Shown in pieces: positions 17,461 to 25,904 of a stretch of 31,527 bases of DNA (positions are counted from its first letter, which is position 1; every line of letters starts with the position of its first letter). The notes under the pieces were generated by a model. The model saw nothing but the letters and a program-made list of their open reading frames with translations. It did no database searches and had not been told where the DNA came from. A program made the translations under genes and the position numbers. Source of the DNA: JAZDKP01 sp043802925 (GTDB lineage Bacteria > Fibrobacterota > OXYB2-FULL-49-7 > JAEUSG01); contig JAZDKP010000110.1 of NCBI GenBank assembly GCA_043802925.1, forward strand, positions 1 to 31,527, in the 5' to 3' direction.

Positions 17461-18296
17461 TGGGAAAAGTGTTTAAAGTCAGGAGAGTGGTCAAGGAGAT
17501 GGATTGGGATCTCAACGTTGACCTTAAGCCCTGCATGGACGTTCTCACGGTGCTGATCCCCTTCCTGGTGGTCTTTGCCTCGTTTGCGGCCGTAAAAATC
17601 CTTGAGGTCAATCTTCCGGAACTGAACCAGATGCAGGCCCCACCCAAGGACAAGGAGGACGAAGGGCTTCTGCTGACGGTCTTTATTTCCGACAAGGGAC
17701 TGACGCTGGGCGCGCGCGGGGCCATCCTTCCGACGACCTATACACAGGAATACCATCGGTACGAGTACCAGTTTCCGCGTGGAGCAGAAGGGCCCGTTAA
17801 AACGTATCTGGTAAAAATCGACAAGTTAAACCGCAAGGAATCGCCCGCTTGCCCGCTGGATAAGAACCGCCGGCTCAGTCTTGTGGAACGCGCGGAAATT
17901 ATCCTCTATGTTGTGGAAAGAGCAAACGAGGACGATCCCGGTAGCGAGATTATGGCGCTGTATGACAAAGCGGGCCAGGTCATGGCCAATAACGAGCGCG
18001 TCATCCAGAACAAGCTGCCCCAGGCAGGCGACACGTTATACGCGCTCAGCATTCTTAATCCCTACCGTGAGGTGGTGCGCAATCCCGGAGACTACCGTCT
18101 AGGCAAGCTGACCGCCTACGACCAGCTTGCCAGCCGGCTCATCCGGATCCAGTCCATGTATCCGAGCGTGCCGGACCAGGGCGAAATCAAAATCATTGCC
18201 GAAGATGACGTCATGTTCGATAAAATCATCCATGTGATGGACGTGTGCCGCGACTTCGGTTTCCCCAAAATCTCCCTCGGAAAACTCGCGGGATAA
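17460..18296 (+). CDS. ExbD/TolR-family protein with large periplasmic insertion
   Basis: 278 aa, about twice the usual 135-150. The single membrane span (about 27-48) carries Asp27 in PCMDVLTVLIPFL, equivalent to the essential proton-carrying Asp of ExbD. The periplasmic ExbD fold starts (LLLTVFISDKGLTL, about 70-84) and ends normally (GEIKIIAEDDVMFDKIIHVMDVCRDFGF, split here: GEIKIIAEDDVMFDK then IIHVMDVCRDFGF, about 241-269). Between them about 125 residues are inserted (about 90-214), mostly helical with several charged stretches. The insertion may contact the TPR scaffold or the cell wall. The gene starts inside the TAATG of the ExbB gene. Confidence 0.92.
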   Translation: MGKVFKVRRVVKEMDWDLNVDLKPCMDVLTVLIPFLVVFASFAAVKILEVNLPELNQMQAPPKDKEDEGLLLTVFISDKGLTLGARGAILPTTYTQEYHRYEYQFPRGAEGPVKTYLVKIDKLNRKESPACPLDKNRRLSLVERAEIILYVVERANEDDPGSEIMALYDKAGQVMANNERVIQNKLPQAGDTLYALSILNPYREVVRNPGDYRLGKLTAYDQLASRLIRIQSMYPSVPDQGEIKIIAEDDVMFDKIIHVMDVCRDFGFPKISLGKLAG

Positions 18297-18306
18297 CGGA
18301 GACACT

Positions 18307-18798
18307 ATGGCACGCAAACGATACGTCAAAGCCAAGAACAAGGTCAACCTTCAGTTGACGAGTATCCTGGACCTCATGACCATCATCCTGGTCTTTTTGC
18401 TGAAAATGTTCTCTGCTGAAGGTCAAATCCTGACTCAGGGTGAAAATCTGATCCTGCCCCAGTCCACCAGCAAAGCCAGCCCCAAAGAGGCGATGCTGAG
18501 TATTGAGGTCAACCGTGAATGGGTACTGGTCGATCACATCCCCATGGTTAAAGTTGCCAAGGTTCGTGAAAACCAGGATGTCTATATTCCTGAAATCAAG
18601 GAAAAGCTCGCGTTTGCCCGAGAACAGGAAGAGAACATGGTCAAAATCGGCGCACTGCAGCGCGTTCGGGGCGAGGCGGTCATGCAGGTCGATAAAAATG
18701 TCGAATATGATGTTTTGTTCAAGGTCATGGCCACCTGCGGAGAAGAAGGTTTCAATAACATCCGGTTCGCAGTGATGGGCGCGTTGGAGGAAATGTAA
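18307..18798 (+). CDS. Second ExbD/TolR-family protein
   Basis: 163 aa. The membrane span (about 20-37) carries Asp22 in SILDLMTIILVFLL, the position of the conserved proton-carrying Asp. The periplasmic part keeps the ExbD pattern, with AMLSIEVNREWVLVDHIPM (about 62-80) and the closing MQVDKNVEYDVLFKVM (about 126-141), and a modest charged insertion between. An ACGGAG ribosome-binding sequence precedes the ATG, and the stop overlaps the TonB-like start as TAATG. Two unlike ExbD subunits beside one ExbB suggests a mixed dimer in the channel, as proposed for AglQ/AglS. Confidence 0.92.
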   Translation: MARKRYVKAKNKVNLQLTSILDLMTIILVFLLKMFSAEGQILTQGENLILPQSTSKASPKEAMLSIEVNREWVLVDHIPMVKVAKVRENQDVYIPEIKEKLAFAREQEENMVKIGALQRVRGEAVMQVDKNVEYDVLFKVMATCGEEGFNNIRFAVMGALEEM

Positions 18799-19763
18799 TG
18801 ACCGATAAACAAATGGTGGCTCTTGCGGCCCGCCAGGACATTTTCAGGTTCGACAATGACACCAAGTTGGGGCGGTCCGTCCTCATCGCCCTTGCGATTG
18901 CCATCTTGCTTTCCATTTATTTTTCCAACATGCAGATTGTGATGGTGCCTCCGGAATATTTCGAGAACCTTCCGCAAACCATCACGGCAAAAATCGTGAT
19001 ATCCGAGAAAAAAGATGAAAAGAAGGAAAAGAAGAAAGAGGAGACCGCGGTAAAAAAACTGCTCAAGGTCCCTAAAATGATTCAGAGCAACGCGCCCAAT
19101 CGCGGCGTGGGCAAAGGTGACATCAAAGAACGGGTCACGCAAAAGGGCCTCCTCGCCATCATCTCGGGCCGTACCAAAAGTGCCAATGTGGCGGGCGCCA
19201 ATGCCATGAACAACGTCTTTGCCAAGGACCTCGATCAGGTGCTCGAGAACATCGGCGGACTCAAGACCGCGGGCAACACCGCTCTCGGTCGTACGGGCAT
19301 GGCGGGCAAGCAGTTCAATACAGGCTATGCCGGTGGCGGTGGCGCGGGCGGTATCGACGACCTTCTGGGCGCGCTGGCCGAAGGCGGGGCACGGCAGGTC
19401 GGAGGCCTCACCAAGCGGGCCAGCGTCGACCTGCCCAACGACAAATCGTTCTGGGCCGACCAGGGCGGGCTTTCGGGCCGTAACCCGCAGGATATCTATC
19501 GCGTGGTCATGCAGCATATCGGTGGCCTGCGCTCCGAATACAACAAGCGCCTGCGTGAAAAGCCAAATCTCCGCGGAAAAATCACGGTCCGCTTCACCAT
19601 CGATCCGCCCGGTAACGTGACGAGCTGCATTGTGACCGGCAGCACGATGAACGATAAAATACTCGAGATGCTCGTGGCGTCACGCGTCAAGTCCTGGAAG
19701 TTTGACGCATGTGGCCAGTGCGGCCTGGCCACGGTCACCTATCCTTTCGCATTTTCTCAGTAA
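18798..19763 (+). CDS. TonB-like protein with AgmX/PglI-type C-terminal domain
   Basis: 321 aa. One membrane span lies at about 26-44 after a short cytoplasmic start. A lysine/glutamate-rich stretch follows (about 69-90), in place of the usual proline-rich spacer. Residues 115-225 are glycine-rich and flexible (YAGGGGAGGIDDLLGALAEGG). The C-terminal domain (about 229-320) is the AgmX/PglI type: NPQDIYRVVMQHIGGLRSEY, GKITVRFTIDPPGNV and VTYPFAFS. This domain is TonB-like and is found in the Myxococcus gliding proteins AgmX (GltJ) and PglI (GltG). It has a CxxC (C305, C308) that may form a disulphide. It is the natural partner of the ExbB/ExbD genes directly upstream: it would carry the motor's force across the periplasm to the outer membrane. 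Confidence 0.9.
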   Translation: MTDKQMVALAARQDIFRFDNDTKLGRSVLIALAIAILLSIYFSNMQIVMVPPEYFENLPQTITAKIVISEKKDEKKEKKKEETAVKKLLKVPKMIQSNAPNRGVGKGDIKERVTQKGLLAIISGRTKSANVAGANAMNNVFAKDLDQVLENIGGLKTAGNTALGRTGMAGKQFNTGYAGGGGAGGIDDLLGALAEGGARQVGGLTKRASVDLPNDKSFWADQGGLSGRNPQDIYRVVMQHIGGLRSEYNKRLREKPNLRGKITVRFTIDPPGNVTSCIVTGSTMNDKILEMLVASRVKSWKFDACGQCGLATVTYPFAFSQ

Positions 19764-19774
19764 TGGAGGCTTTT

Positions 19775-21115
19775 ATGAAGAAAGCGTTAGCACTCTTCCT
19801 GGCCTTGTCGCTGCTTTTTGCGGCGACCGTGTCAGCGACCAATGCACGCGTGGAGTCCATGGGCAAAAGCGCCACCTATTTCATGGACGACGTCAGCATC
19901 TACGACAACCCGGCCAACATCAACATTTACCCCAACTTCCTCATCGGAGAGCCGGGGCACATGACCGTCTACCAGGACTCGGGCACGGGGTTCAAGAACG
20001 AAGATCCGGCTGAACCCTACGGCGGCGGTATCCTTTCGTTCTCACTCAATCGCGACAAAAACGCCGAAACGCGCTATCCGATGGTGACCGTGGGCGCCAT
20101 GCTCAACCATAAGAACGAACTCGTTGACGTGTTAATGGCCGCGGCCCGGGCCAATGGCCACATCATTCCCAGGCCCGTGGTGCCCAATTCCGATTTCTTC
20201 CTGGGCTACACACTGCCGAACGGCACCATGCTCGGCGGCCATCTCTATGCGGCGCGCCAGAACGTCAGTGTGAAAGGAATGAACATGTCCGAATCTTTCT
20301 CGGATCTGCAATCCGCAGGGATTACCACGGGAAATAATGATACGGACAGAGTCATTGACAGTCTTGCCGCTTGGTATGGTGAGACGGAGTTCCAATGGAC
20401 CTCCCAGATTGTACGTGGCGATATCGGCGTAAATATGCCGCTGACACAAAATGTTGATATGGAGCTTTCCGGCGGCCTCGCTCTTCTCCAGTATTCCGGT
20501 CCTGATTTCGGCACGCTCGACGTACGCCGGTATTATACCATCCCCTCTTACGATGCCAATGATTTCTCGTGGTTCTTAAACGCCAGGTTTTTTGCCACCC
20601 TGGTGGGATTGAACGGCGAACTCGTCCCGGTGTTCAAGTATAAGAACATCAGTGTCCGTGATTATAATGTCAATGAGTTTGAGGGCGGTTTGGGCGCCAA
20701 CGTGACACTCGACCGCGGTTTTTTCTGGATAGGTTCTTCTTTTATTTACAATGGCACGGAGGCCCCGGTTGCCGGTTTAACAAACCAGACCCGTAGCACG
20801 ACGAGCATCAGCATCCCGTTGAGCTTTGGCATCGAGCGGAACGTGGTGTGGGAATGGCTGGTCCTCCGCGTCGGTTTCCGCAAGGTCATCTATGGGACCA
20901 CCACCAATCAGGCCGAGATGTCCAGCCTGTACAGCAATCCCGAAGCGGACATGACCGTGAGCGACCATGTGGGCGGCGGCATTGGCATCAACCTCGAAGA
21001 AAAGCTCAAGATTGACGCGGTGCTGGCCGAGGACATCCTTTACAAGTGGGGCAACCTTGTCAGCGGTAACAGCCATCACATCCTGACGCGGATATCGGCG
21101 ACCTATTCGTTTTAA
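19775..21115 (+). CDS. Outer-membrane beta-barrel protein
   Basis: 446 aa. The ATG at 19775 is fixed by GGAGG five bases upstream and by the signal peptide it creates (MKKALALFLALSLLFAATVSA); the frame is open further upstream but only into the previous gene. The mature start, NARVESMGKSATYFMDDVSIYDNPANI, here cited as RVESMGKS and IYDNPANI, is the pattern seen at the start of PorV/FadL-like barrels, shared with the barrel half of the gene at 10071. The rest alternates aromatic and small residues in strand-like runs and ends in YSF, a C-terminal Phe that the BAM complex recognises. It is the last gene of the block, ahead of a terminator, and a likely outer-membrane target or exit of the ExbB/ExbD/TonB-like motor. 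Confidence 0.85.
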   Translation: MKKALALFLALSLLFAATVSATNARVESMGKSATYFMDDVSIYDNPANINIYPNFLIGEPGHMTVYQDSGTGFKNEDPAEPYGGGILSFSLNRDKNAETRYPMVTVGAMLNHKNELVDVLMAAARANGHIIPRPVVPNSDFFLGYTLPNGTMLGGHLYAARQNVSVKGMNMSESFSDLQSAGITTGNNDTDRVIDSLAAWYGETEFQWTSQIVRGDIGVNMPLTQNVDMELSGGLALLQYSGPDFGTLDVRRYYTIPSYDANDFSWFLNARFFATLVGLNGELVPVFKYKNISVRDYNVNEFEGGLGANVTLDRGFFWIGSSFIYNGTEAPVAGLTNQTRSTTSISIPLSFGIERNVVWEWLVLRVGFRKVIYGTTTNQAEMSSLYSNPEADMTVSDHVGGGIGINLEEKLKIDAVLAEDILYKWGNLVSGNSHHILTRISATYSF

Positions 21116-21144
21116 GCGTTCCGAGCCGTCTTTTGACGCCTGTC

Positions 21145-21175
21145 AAGGCAGAGTCTTATCAGATTCTGCCTTTTT
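21145..21175 (+). terminator. Intrinsic terminator of the envelope-machine operon
   Basis: An 11-base stem (21145-21155 with 21162-21172, one G-T pair, AAGGCAGAGTC on the left) with a six-base loop leads into TTTTT at 21171-21175, 30 bases after the barrel stop. It separates this block from the transporter genes. A smaller inverted repeat, TTGAC-GCCT-GTCAA, lies directly before it at 21133-21146. Confidence 0.85.
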
Positions 21176-21214
21176 CATTGAAAAGGAAAGGGCCCCCGGC
21201 TAAATAAAACGCAC

Positions 21215-23824
21215 ATGCTGAGCGCGCTGACCAAGGAAAACAAGAAGGCCCTCTTCGACCTCCTGTCGCTGCTGGTCGCCATCTACTGTGCGGCCATTCT
21301 CGGCGACTATGCGTCTGAAGCGCTGGTCATCAAGCACCATGGCGTGGATGCGCTGCCCGGCTTATTTCAGGTCAACGCATTTCTGCTCTTCCTCGTCTCC
21401 GCGGTCCTCTTCAAGTTCGTGGATCGCTTCCCCCGGTGGCAGCTCATCCGGGGACTCTCCCTCTTTTTCTTTGTACTGGTTGTTGTTTTCGGTGCAATCG
21501 CGCGCGAGTACGCCTTTGCCTGCACGGTGCTGTATTGCATGGCGTATGTCAGCAAACTTTCACTCTTTGTGATCTTCTGGATTATCGCGAACGACATCTG
21601 CGACACCCGCGAAAGCAAGGCCGTCTTTCCGACGCTGGCCGCGGGTGGCCTGTGCGGTGGCCTCCTTTCAACGCTGGTGGCCGGCAAGGTCATCCATCTT
21701 CTTCATGTCGAGAACCTTGTCTGGGTCTGGGCCGCCCTGCTTGTTCTGCCCTTCCTTCTCATCAATCGGATCCGCAATGAATACGAGGAAAAACTCCGGG
21801 CGCCGGAGCCGGAGGCCGTCCGTCCGCTCCGGGTGGAGTTTTCCGAAATCTTGGGCGAACGCGCCGTCATCGTCATGGCCGCGGTTTACCTGCTCGTTTT
21901 TCTGCTCATTTTCAACCTCGATTTCATTTTCGCCAAGACGCTGTCTGAGCACATGACCTCGCCGCTCGGATTTAACGCGGAGAAGTTTGTGGGTTTCAAG
22001 TTCAACGTTTACCTGGCGGCCACGACCTGCATCATCCTGTTCCAGGCGGTTTATACCAGCAGCATCAGCCGCAAGTTCGGCGTGACCAATTCGCTCATTA
22101 TTCTGCCTGCCATGCTCTGCTTTGGTTTCATCGCCCTGCATGTCCTGAAGTTCCGCACTGCGGCTGGCCCCGTCCTCTCTGTTTTCTGGTTTGTCACGAC
22201 CTTTTATGTGCTGCGGCAGTTCCTTTTCGAGTCTCTGTTCTCCTCCAACTACCAGATATTCTTTTCCGCATTCACCCGCAAGTTCCGCGGCAAAGGCAAG
22301 CTGTTGCTCGAAGGGCTTGTCAAGCCCTTGGGTGTGGCCGCGGCAGGCCTTTTCATTGTCTCCCTGCAGCGAAGCCACGGGTATTTCCTGGCCCTGGCCT
22401 TCTTGGCGGCCCTGCTGACCGTACTCATCATCTTCCTGAAGCGTGAATACAGCCGGATCCTGCTTCAAGAGGAGGTCGTGCTTTCCGGCACGGGCGTCAT
22501 GAAGCTTATCAAAAGAGAAATCAGTGGCAAGAATAAGGATAAAATATTATCTTTAATTTCCAGGGCCATTGACTCTCAAGATTATGATTTAAAACGATTT
22601 TCGATAAAGTATCTGGAGTATTCCGGAAGCCCGGCAGCCTTTGACTTATTGCGAAAAAAGTTCTTTGAAGAGAGCGATCGCATCAAGGAATTGATAGCCA
22701 ATTCCTTAAGCACCTTCGACAGTTTCGAGGCACGGGGCTTTCTGCGTAAGCTCCTGGAAGACCCCAATGCGGCCATTCGTGCCGGGGCCATCCGCTCCAT
22801 CCGGAAAAATCCAGTCCTCAAACCCAGGCGGTTCGACTTCAACAGTCTGGTGTACGATCACCATCCGCTGGTCTTTGAGGAGGCGGTGCTGCTGACCTAT
22901 CCGGAACTGCCGGCGGAGTCCCGCGAATTTGTCCAGTCCAAAATCAACGAGATGCTCAGCGCTGAGCGGCTGGACGAGCGAGTGGCCGCGCTCCATCTGG
23001 CCGGGCGCCTCAAGCTCTGGCCCCTTTACGAGCGCGTGGTGAGCCATCTTGAATCGGGGTCCCGCGAAATCTGGAAGGCCTCCATTGATGCGATCCTGCT
23101 TTATGATGATGTCCGGAGCATCCAGGCGCTCGTACGCACCCTTGATCAGGACCTTGACCGCGCCCGGGAAAACATGATCGTGAGCGCGCTTGGGCGGGCG
23201 AGCCTGCCGTTTTATCCGGTTTTTGAAGAACGATTCATGGCCGCGCACCGCAAGCGTACGGCCTTTTCCCTTATCTCCATCCTTCGCCAGCTTTCGGCGC
23301 GGCAACTGCGTGAAAAAGGAAAGCCCATCCGCCAGCGGGCCGAGGTGCGCCAGAAGCTTGTGGAAATGGCCATGACCGAAATGCAGAAGATATACGAGGA
23401 CGTTTATCGGTATTACGACCTGCGTATGAACATCCCAAGGATGCACAAGGAAGTGGATCTCATCAAGGATGCCATTTTCCGCAAACGCGTCCGGTTCAGT
23501 GTCTTTGTCCTTAATATGCTGGCGCTTCTTGACGGGTCGGGTGCGCTCCTAAATATTGAAAAGGACTTCAAGTTCCTGGATGGCCGCGACAAGGCCAACA
23601 TCATTGAGCTCATCGAGGCGTTCGGAGACAAGAACATCAGCCGTTTTCTGGTCCCCATCCTCGAGGAGTACGGCGAACGCGAACTCCTCAAAATAGGCTC
23701 TGAAAAGTGGCCGTACCAGAAGGGCTTCCTCGACGAGGCCCTCAAGTACTTCAAGGACATGGACAACCGCTGGATGAACTCCGTGGCAAGCTATATCGAA
23801 GAAAGGGCCCGGCATGCCGCTTGA
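21215..23824 (+). CDS. NTT-like (ATP/ADP translocase fold) membrane protein with HEAT repeats
   Basis: 869 aa. Residues about 13-415 hold 11-12 membrane spans of major-facilitator type; the loop FWIIANDICDTRESKAVFPTL followed by AAGGLCGGLLS matches bacterial nucleotide transporter (NTT/Npt) relatives. Residues about 425-865 are soluble helices in HEAT-type repeats (LIANSLSTFDSFEARGFLRK, then LLEDPNAAIRAGAIRSIRKN). In many bacteria such proteins also carry a C-terminal cyclic-nucleotide-binding domain; here that domain is a separate gene overlapping by 11 bases. The substrate is unknown: nucleotide exchange is typical of intracellular bacteria, while free-living relatives have no settled substrate. 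The start has no good ribosome-binding site. The link between membrane and HEAT parts (about 22500-22720) is AT-rich against the rest of the gene. Confidence 0.8.
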   Translation: MLSALTKENKKALFDLLSLLVAIYCAAILGDYASEALVIKHHGVDALPGLFQVNAFLLFLVSAVLFKFVDRFPRWQLIRGLSLFFFVLVVVFGAIAREYAFACTVLYCMAYVSKLSLFVIFWIIANDICDTRESKAVFPTLAAGGLCGGLLSTLVAGKVIHLLHVENLVWVWAALLVLPFLLINRIRNEYEEKLRAPEPEAVRPLRVEFSEILGERAVIVMAAVYLLVFLLIFNLDFIFAKTLSEHMTSPLGFNAEKFVGFKFNVYLAATTCIILFQAVYTSSISRKFGVTNSLIILPAMLCFGFIALHVLKFRTAAGPVLSVFWFVTTFYVLRQFLFESLFSSNYQIFFSAFTRKFRGKGKLLLEGLVKPLGVAAAGLFIVSLQRSHGYFLALAFLAALLTVLIIFLKREYSRILLQEEVVLSGTGVMKLIKREISGKNKDKILSLISRAIDSQDYDLKRFSIKYLEYSGSPAAFDLLRKKFFEESDRIKELIANSLSTFDSFEARGFLRKLLEDPNAAIRAGAIRSIRKNPVLKPRRFDFNSLVYDHHPLVFEEAVLLTYPELPAESREFVQSKINEMLSAERLDERVAALHLAGRLKLWPLYERVVSHLESGSREIWKASIDAILLYDDVRSIQALVRTLDQDLDRARENMIVSALGRASLPFYPVFEERFMAAHRKRTAFSLISILRQLSARQLREKGKPIRQRAEVRQKLVEMAMTEMQKIYEDVYRYYDLRMNIPRMHKEVDLIKDAIFRKRVRFSVFVLNMLALLDGSGALLNIEKDFKFLDGRDKANIIELIEAFGDKNISRFLVPILEEYGERELLKIGSEKWPYQKGFLDEALKYFKDMDNRWMNSVASYIEERARHAA

Positions 23825-24371
23825 AAGCGCTCCCGATCGGAACGCACGGGCCTTTGCCCTGCTCGAACGCGTGTTGTTCCTCAAGGAGATCGACATTTTC
23901 CACAACGTCGAGGCCGAGCGTTTGAGCGCCGTGGCGGACATCGCCCGTGAGCTTCATGTCGCGGCCGGCGACACGGTGGCGCGCGAGGGCGATCCCGGCG
24001 AGTCCTTGTTTATTATCCGGAGCGGTTCGCTCCGGGTCGTCAAGGAAAAGGACGGCCGCCAGTACGCGCTGAAAAACTTAAGCCCCGGCCAGACCTTCGG
24101 CGTGTTCGGCATCCTCGGCGACAAGCACCGGGCGGCCGGCGCTGTGGCCAACGAAGCGACGGTGCTCCTCGAAATCCGAAAAAGTGAGTTCAAGAAAATG
24201 CTCCTGAACAATCCGGAAATCACCTACAACATACTCGAAATCCTGAGCGAGCGCATCAACGAAATGGACAACGAGATCGTGCTGCTCAACCGCACGCTTT
24301 CGTCCTCGCTGACCGGCCAATACAACGGACTTGACAGACGAAACATACCCACCCCAAAGGAGACCGTATGA
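23814..24371 (+). CDS. Stand-alone cyclic-nucleotide-binding (CNB) domain protein
   Basis: 185 aa. The CNB fold spans about 15-150: LLERVLFLKEIDIF opening helix, AREGDPGESLFIIRSGSLRVV strands (split as AREGDPGESLF and IIRSGSLRVV), and the phosphate-binding cassette FGVFGILGDKHRAAGAVA. The cassette keeps the Arg that holds the cyclic phosphate, but the Glu that normally follows FG is Val, so ligand binding is uncertain. No helix-turn-helix or output domain follows; the last 30 residues are polar. It starts inside the end of the NTT/HEAT gene and ends overlapping the next start (ATGA). It probably acts as a detached regulatory subunit of the NTT/HEAT protein, as this domain is often fused there. 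An indel artefact that split one protein is the alternative. Confidence 0.85.
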   Translation: MPLESAPDRNARAFALLERVLFLKEIDIFHNVEAERLSAVADIARELHVAAGDTVAREGDPGESLFIIRSGSLRVVKEKDGRQYALKNLSPGQTFGVFGILGDKHRAAGAVANEATVLLEIRKSEFKKMLLNNPEITYNILEILSERINEMDNEIVLLNRTLSSSLTGQYNGLDRRNIPTPKETV

Positions 24372-25873
24372 CCCTTAAAACCGTGCTGATCCTCTTTTTC
24401 CTGCTTCCCTTCGGCCTGTTGACACTTGGCGGCTGTGGAAAGGGCGAAAGCAAGGCCAGGGAGTATACCGTATTGCTGAAAATGCTCCCGGACCAGGAAA
24501 AATTCTTTCGGAACGAAATTCTGACGCCGTTTGAGCGGCTGAACAACTGTAAAATCAACATCGTTCAGTTCGATAAAATGTGGTACATCGAAACCGCGCT
24601 GGACCTCCAGAAGGAAAAGACGGACCCTTCCATCATCCTGGTCAAGGTCCCCTTTGAAATGACGCGTGTGCTCGTTGGCAAAAACCTGCTGCAGCCGCTG
24701 GACAGCGTGGTCCCGGCCACCCAATTGGAGCAGGACCTGGCCGAATACCACCCGCTCGCCATGGGGATGGGGTATGTGGACGGCAAGCCCTATTATATCC
24801 CGCGCAAGCTCGAGACCCGCGTGCTGTTCTACCTCAAGTCCAAGGTCAACGACGCGGTCGCCAACTGGAAAAAGTTTGAAAAGGACCTGAACAAGGTACT
24901 CAAGGAGCAGAATGGCTACGGGCTCCCCAAGGGCTATGCGCTGGAGGCCGAGACGAACCAGTGGGACGCCTACGATATTTTCGTGATGGGTTGGTACTGG
25001 GCGCACACCAAGTATTTTGACAACAACGTGCTCATGCCCCGTATCGCCCACCGTGGCGACAAATACGAGGGCACGGCCCTGGGCCTGGTCGACGGCGTGT
25101 TGCAGTTTGGCGCCTCCTCGGATGATATTCTAAAAATGAATAGCGAGGCCGCAATTGACATGTTCACCTGGGAAGCCGCCTACATCAAGAACGGGATCTT
25201 CAACCCCGACATGTGGAACAGCGCGTGGCGCGGTCCGGACATATACAAGGGCATTGCCGACGGCAAGGTTTTCCTGACCGTGTTCCAGCAGATTGACTGC
25301 TTTAACGTGCACGGCTGGGAGGAAAACCCGGAAATGCGCGGGTATCTCAAGGACCCGGAAGACATGGGCATTGCCACCATGCCCACGGCGGTCTCCTTTG
25401 CCCTCAATCCCGACGGCACCTATAAGCGGATTGGCACAAAGAAAATCTCCACGGGCGGATGGTGGTGGGGCATTCCGCGTACCTCGCCCGACAAGGACAT
25501 GGCTTACAAGCTCACCCGGTTCATCACGAACCGGGACAATCAGGCCATCGAATGCACCAAGTATGGCATGATCTCGGTACGCAAGGACATCCTCAGCAAC
25601 ATCTCCGAGACGTTCTCCATGGGATGGGTGGGTGAAATCTTCCAGGTGTCTGTGATGCAGCTGGACCTGAACGGACTCACCACGGTCCCGCTTGTCAAGG
25701 AATACAGCGAGATCGGCAAGACCTACAACGAGGCCTGGTACGAACTCTGCGTTGACAAGTTCGGCAAGACCACCCGGGACAAGGTAGACGCGGGCGCAAT
25801 CCAGGCGGCGCTGAACTCCAAATATAACGCGCAGGCCCGGCAGATTCTCAAAGACGGTTATCCAAAGAAGTGA
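24368..25873 (+). CDS. ABC importer substrate-binding lipoprotein (family 1, sugar type)
   Basis: 501 aa. A type II signal peptide ends in LGGC with the lipid-carrying Cys at residue 23. The mature part has the family 1 extracellular solute-binding layout, with several features of sugar-binding proteins: ILTPFERLNNCKINIV near the start, ALDLQKEKTDPSIILVKV, and a GGWWWGIPRTSPDKDMAYKL segment (about 358-377) that resembles the aromatic-rich ligand-contact region. AAAGGAG precedes the ATG, which overlaps the CNB stop by four bases. It delivers substrate to the permeases encoded next. A sugar or polyol is likely from the family, but the exact ligand cannot be read. Confidence 0.9.
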   Translation: MTLKTVLILFFLLPFGLLTLGGCGKGESKAREYTVLLKMLPDQEKFFRNEILTPFERLNNCKINIVQFDKMWYIETALDLQKEKTDPSIILVKVPFEMTRVLVGKNLLQPLDSVVPATQLEQDLAEYHPLAMGMGYVDGKPYYIPRKLETRVLFYLKSKVNDAVANWKKFEKDLNKVLKEQNGYGLPKGYALEAETNQWDAYDIFVMGWYWAHTKYFDNNVLMPRIAHRGDKYEGTALGLVDGVLQFGASSDDILKMNSEAAIDMFTWEAAYIKNGIFNPDMWNSAWRGPDIYKGIADGKVFLTVFQQIDCFNVHGWEENPEMRGYLKDPEDMGIATMPTAVSFALNPDGTYKRIGTKKISTGGWWWGIPRTSPDKDMAYKLTRFITNRDNQAIECTKYGMISVRKDILSNISETFSMGWVGEIFQVSVMQLDLNGLTTVPLVKEYSEIGKTYNEAWYELCVDKFGKTTRDKVDAGAIQAALNSKYNAQARQILKDGYPKK

Positions 25874-25904
25874 CCGGTTACTTTAGCAACGGGTGTCATG
25901 ACGC

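Noticed and set aside
23814..24371. The CNB protein as the CRP regulator of the site at 8349
   Set aside because: It has no helix-turn-helix after the CNB domain, so it cannot bind that operator by itself.
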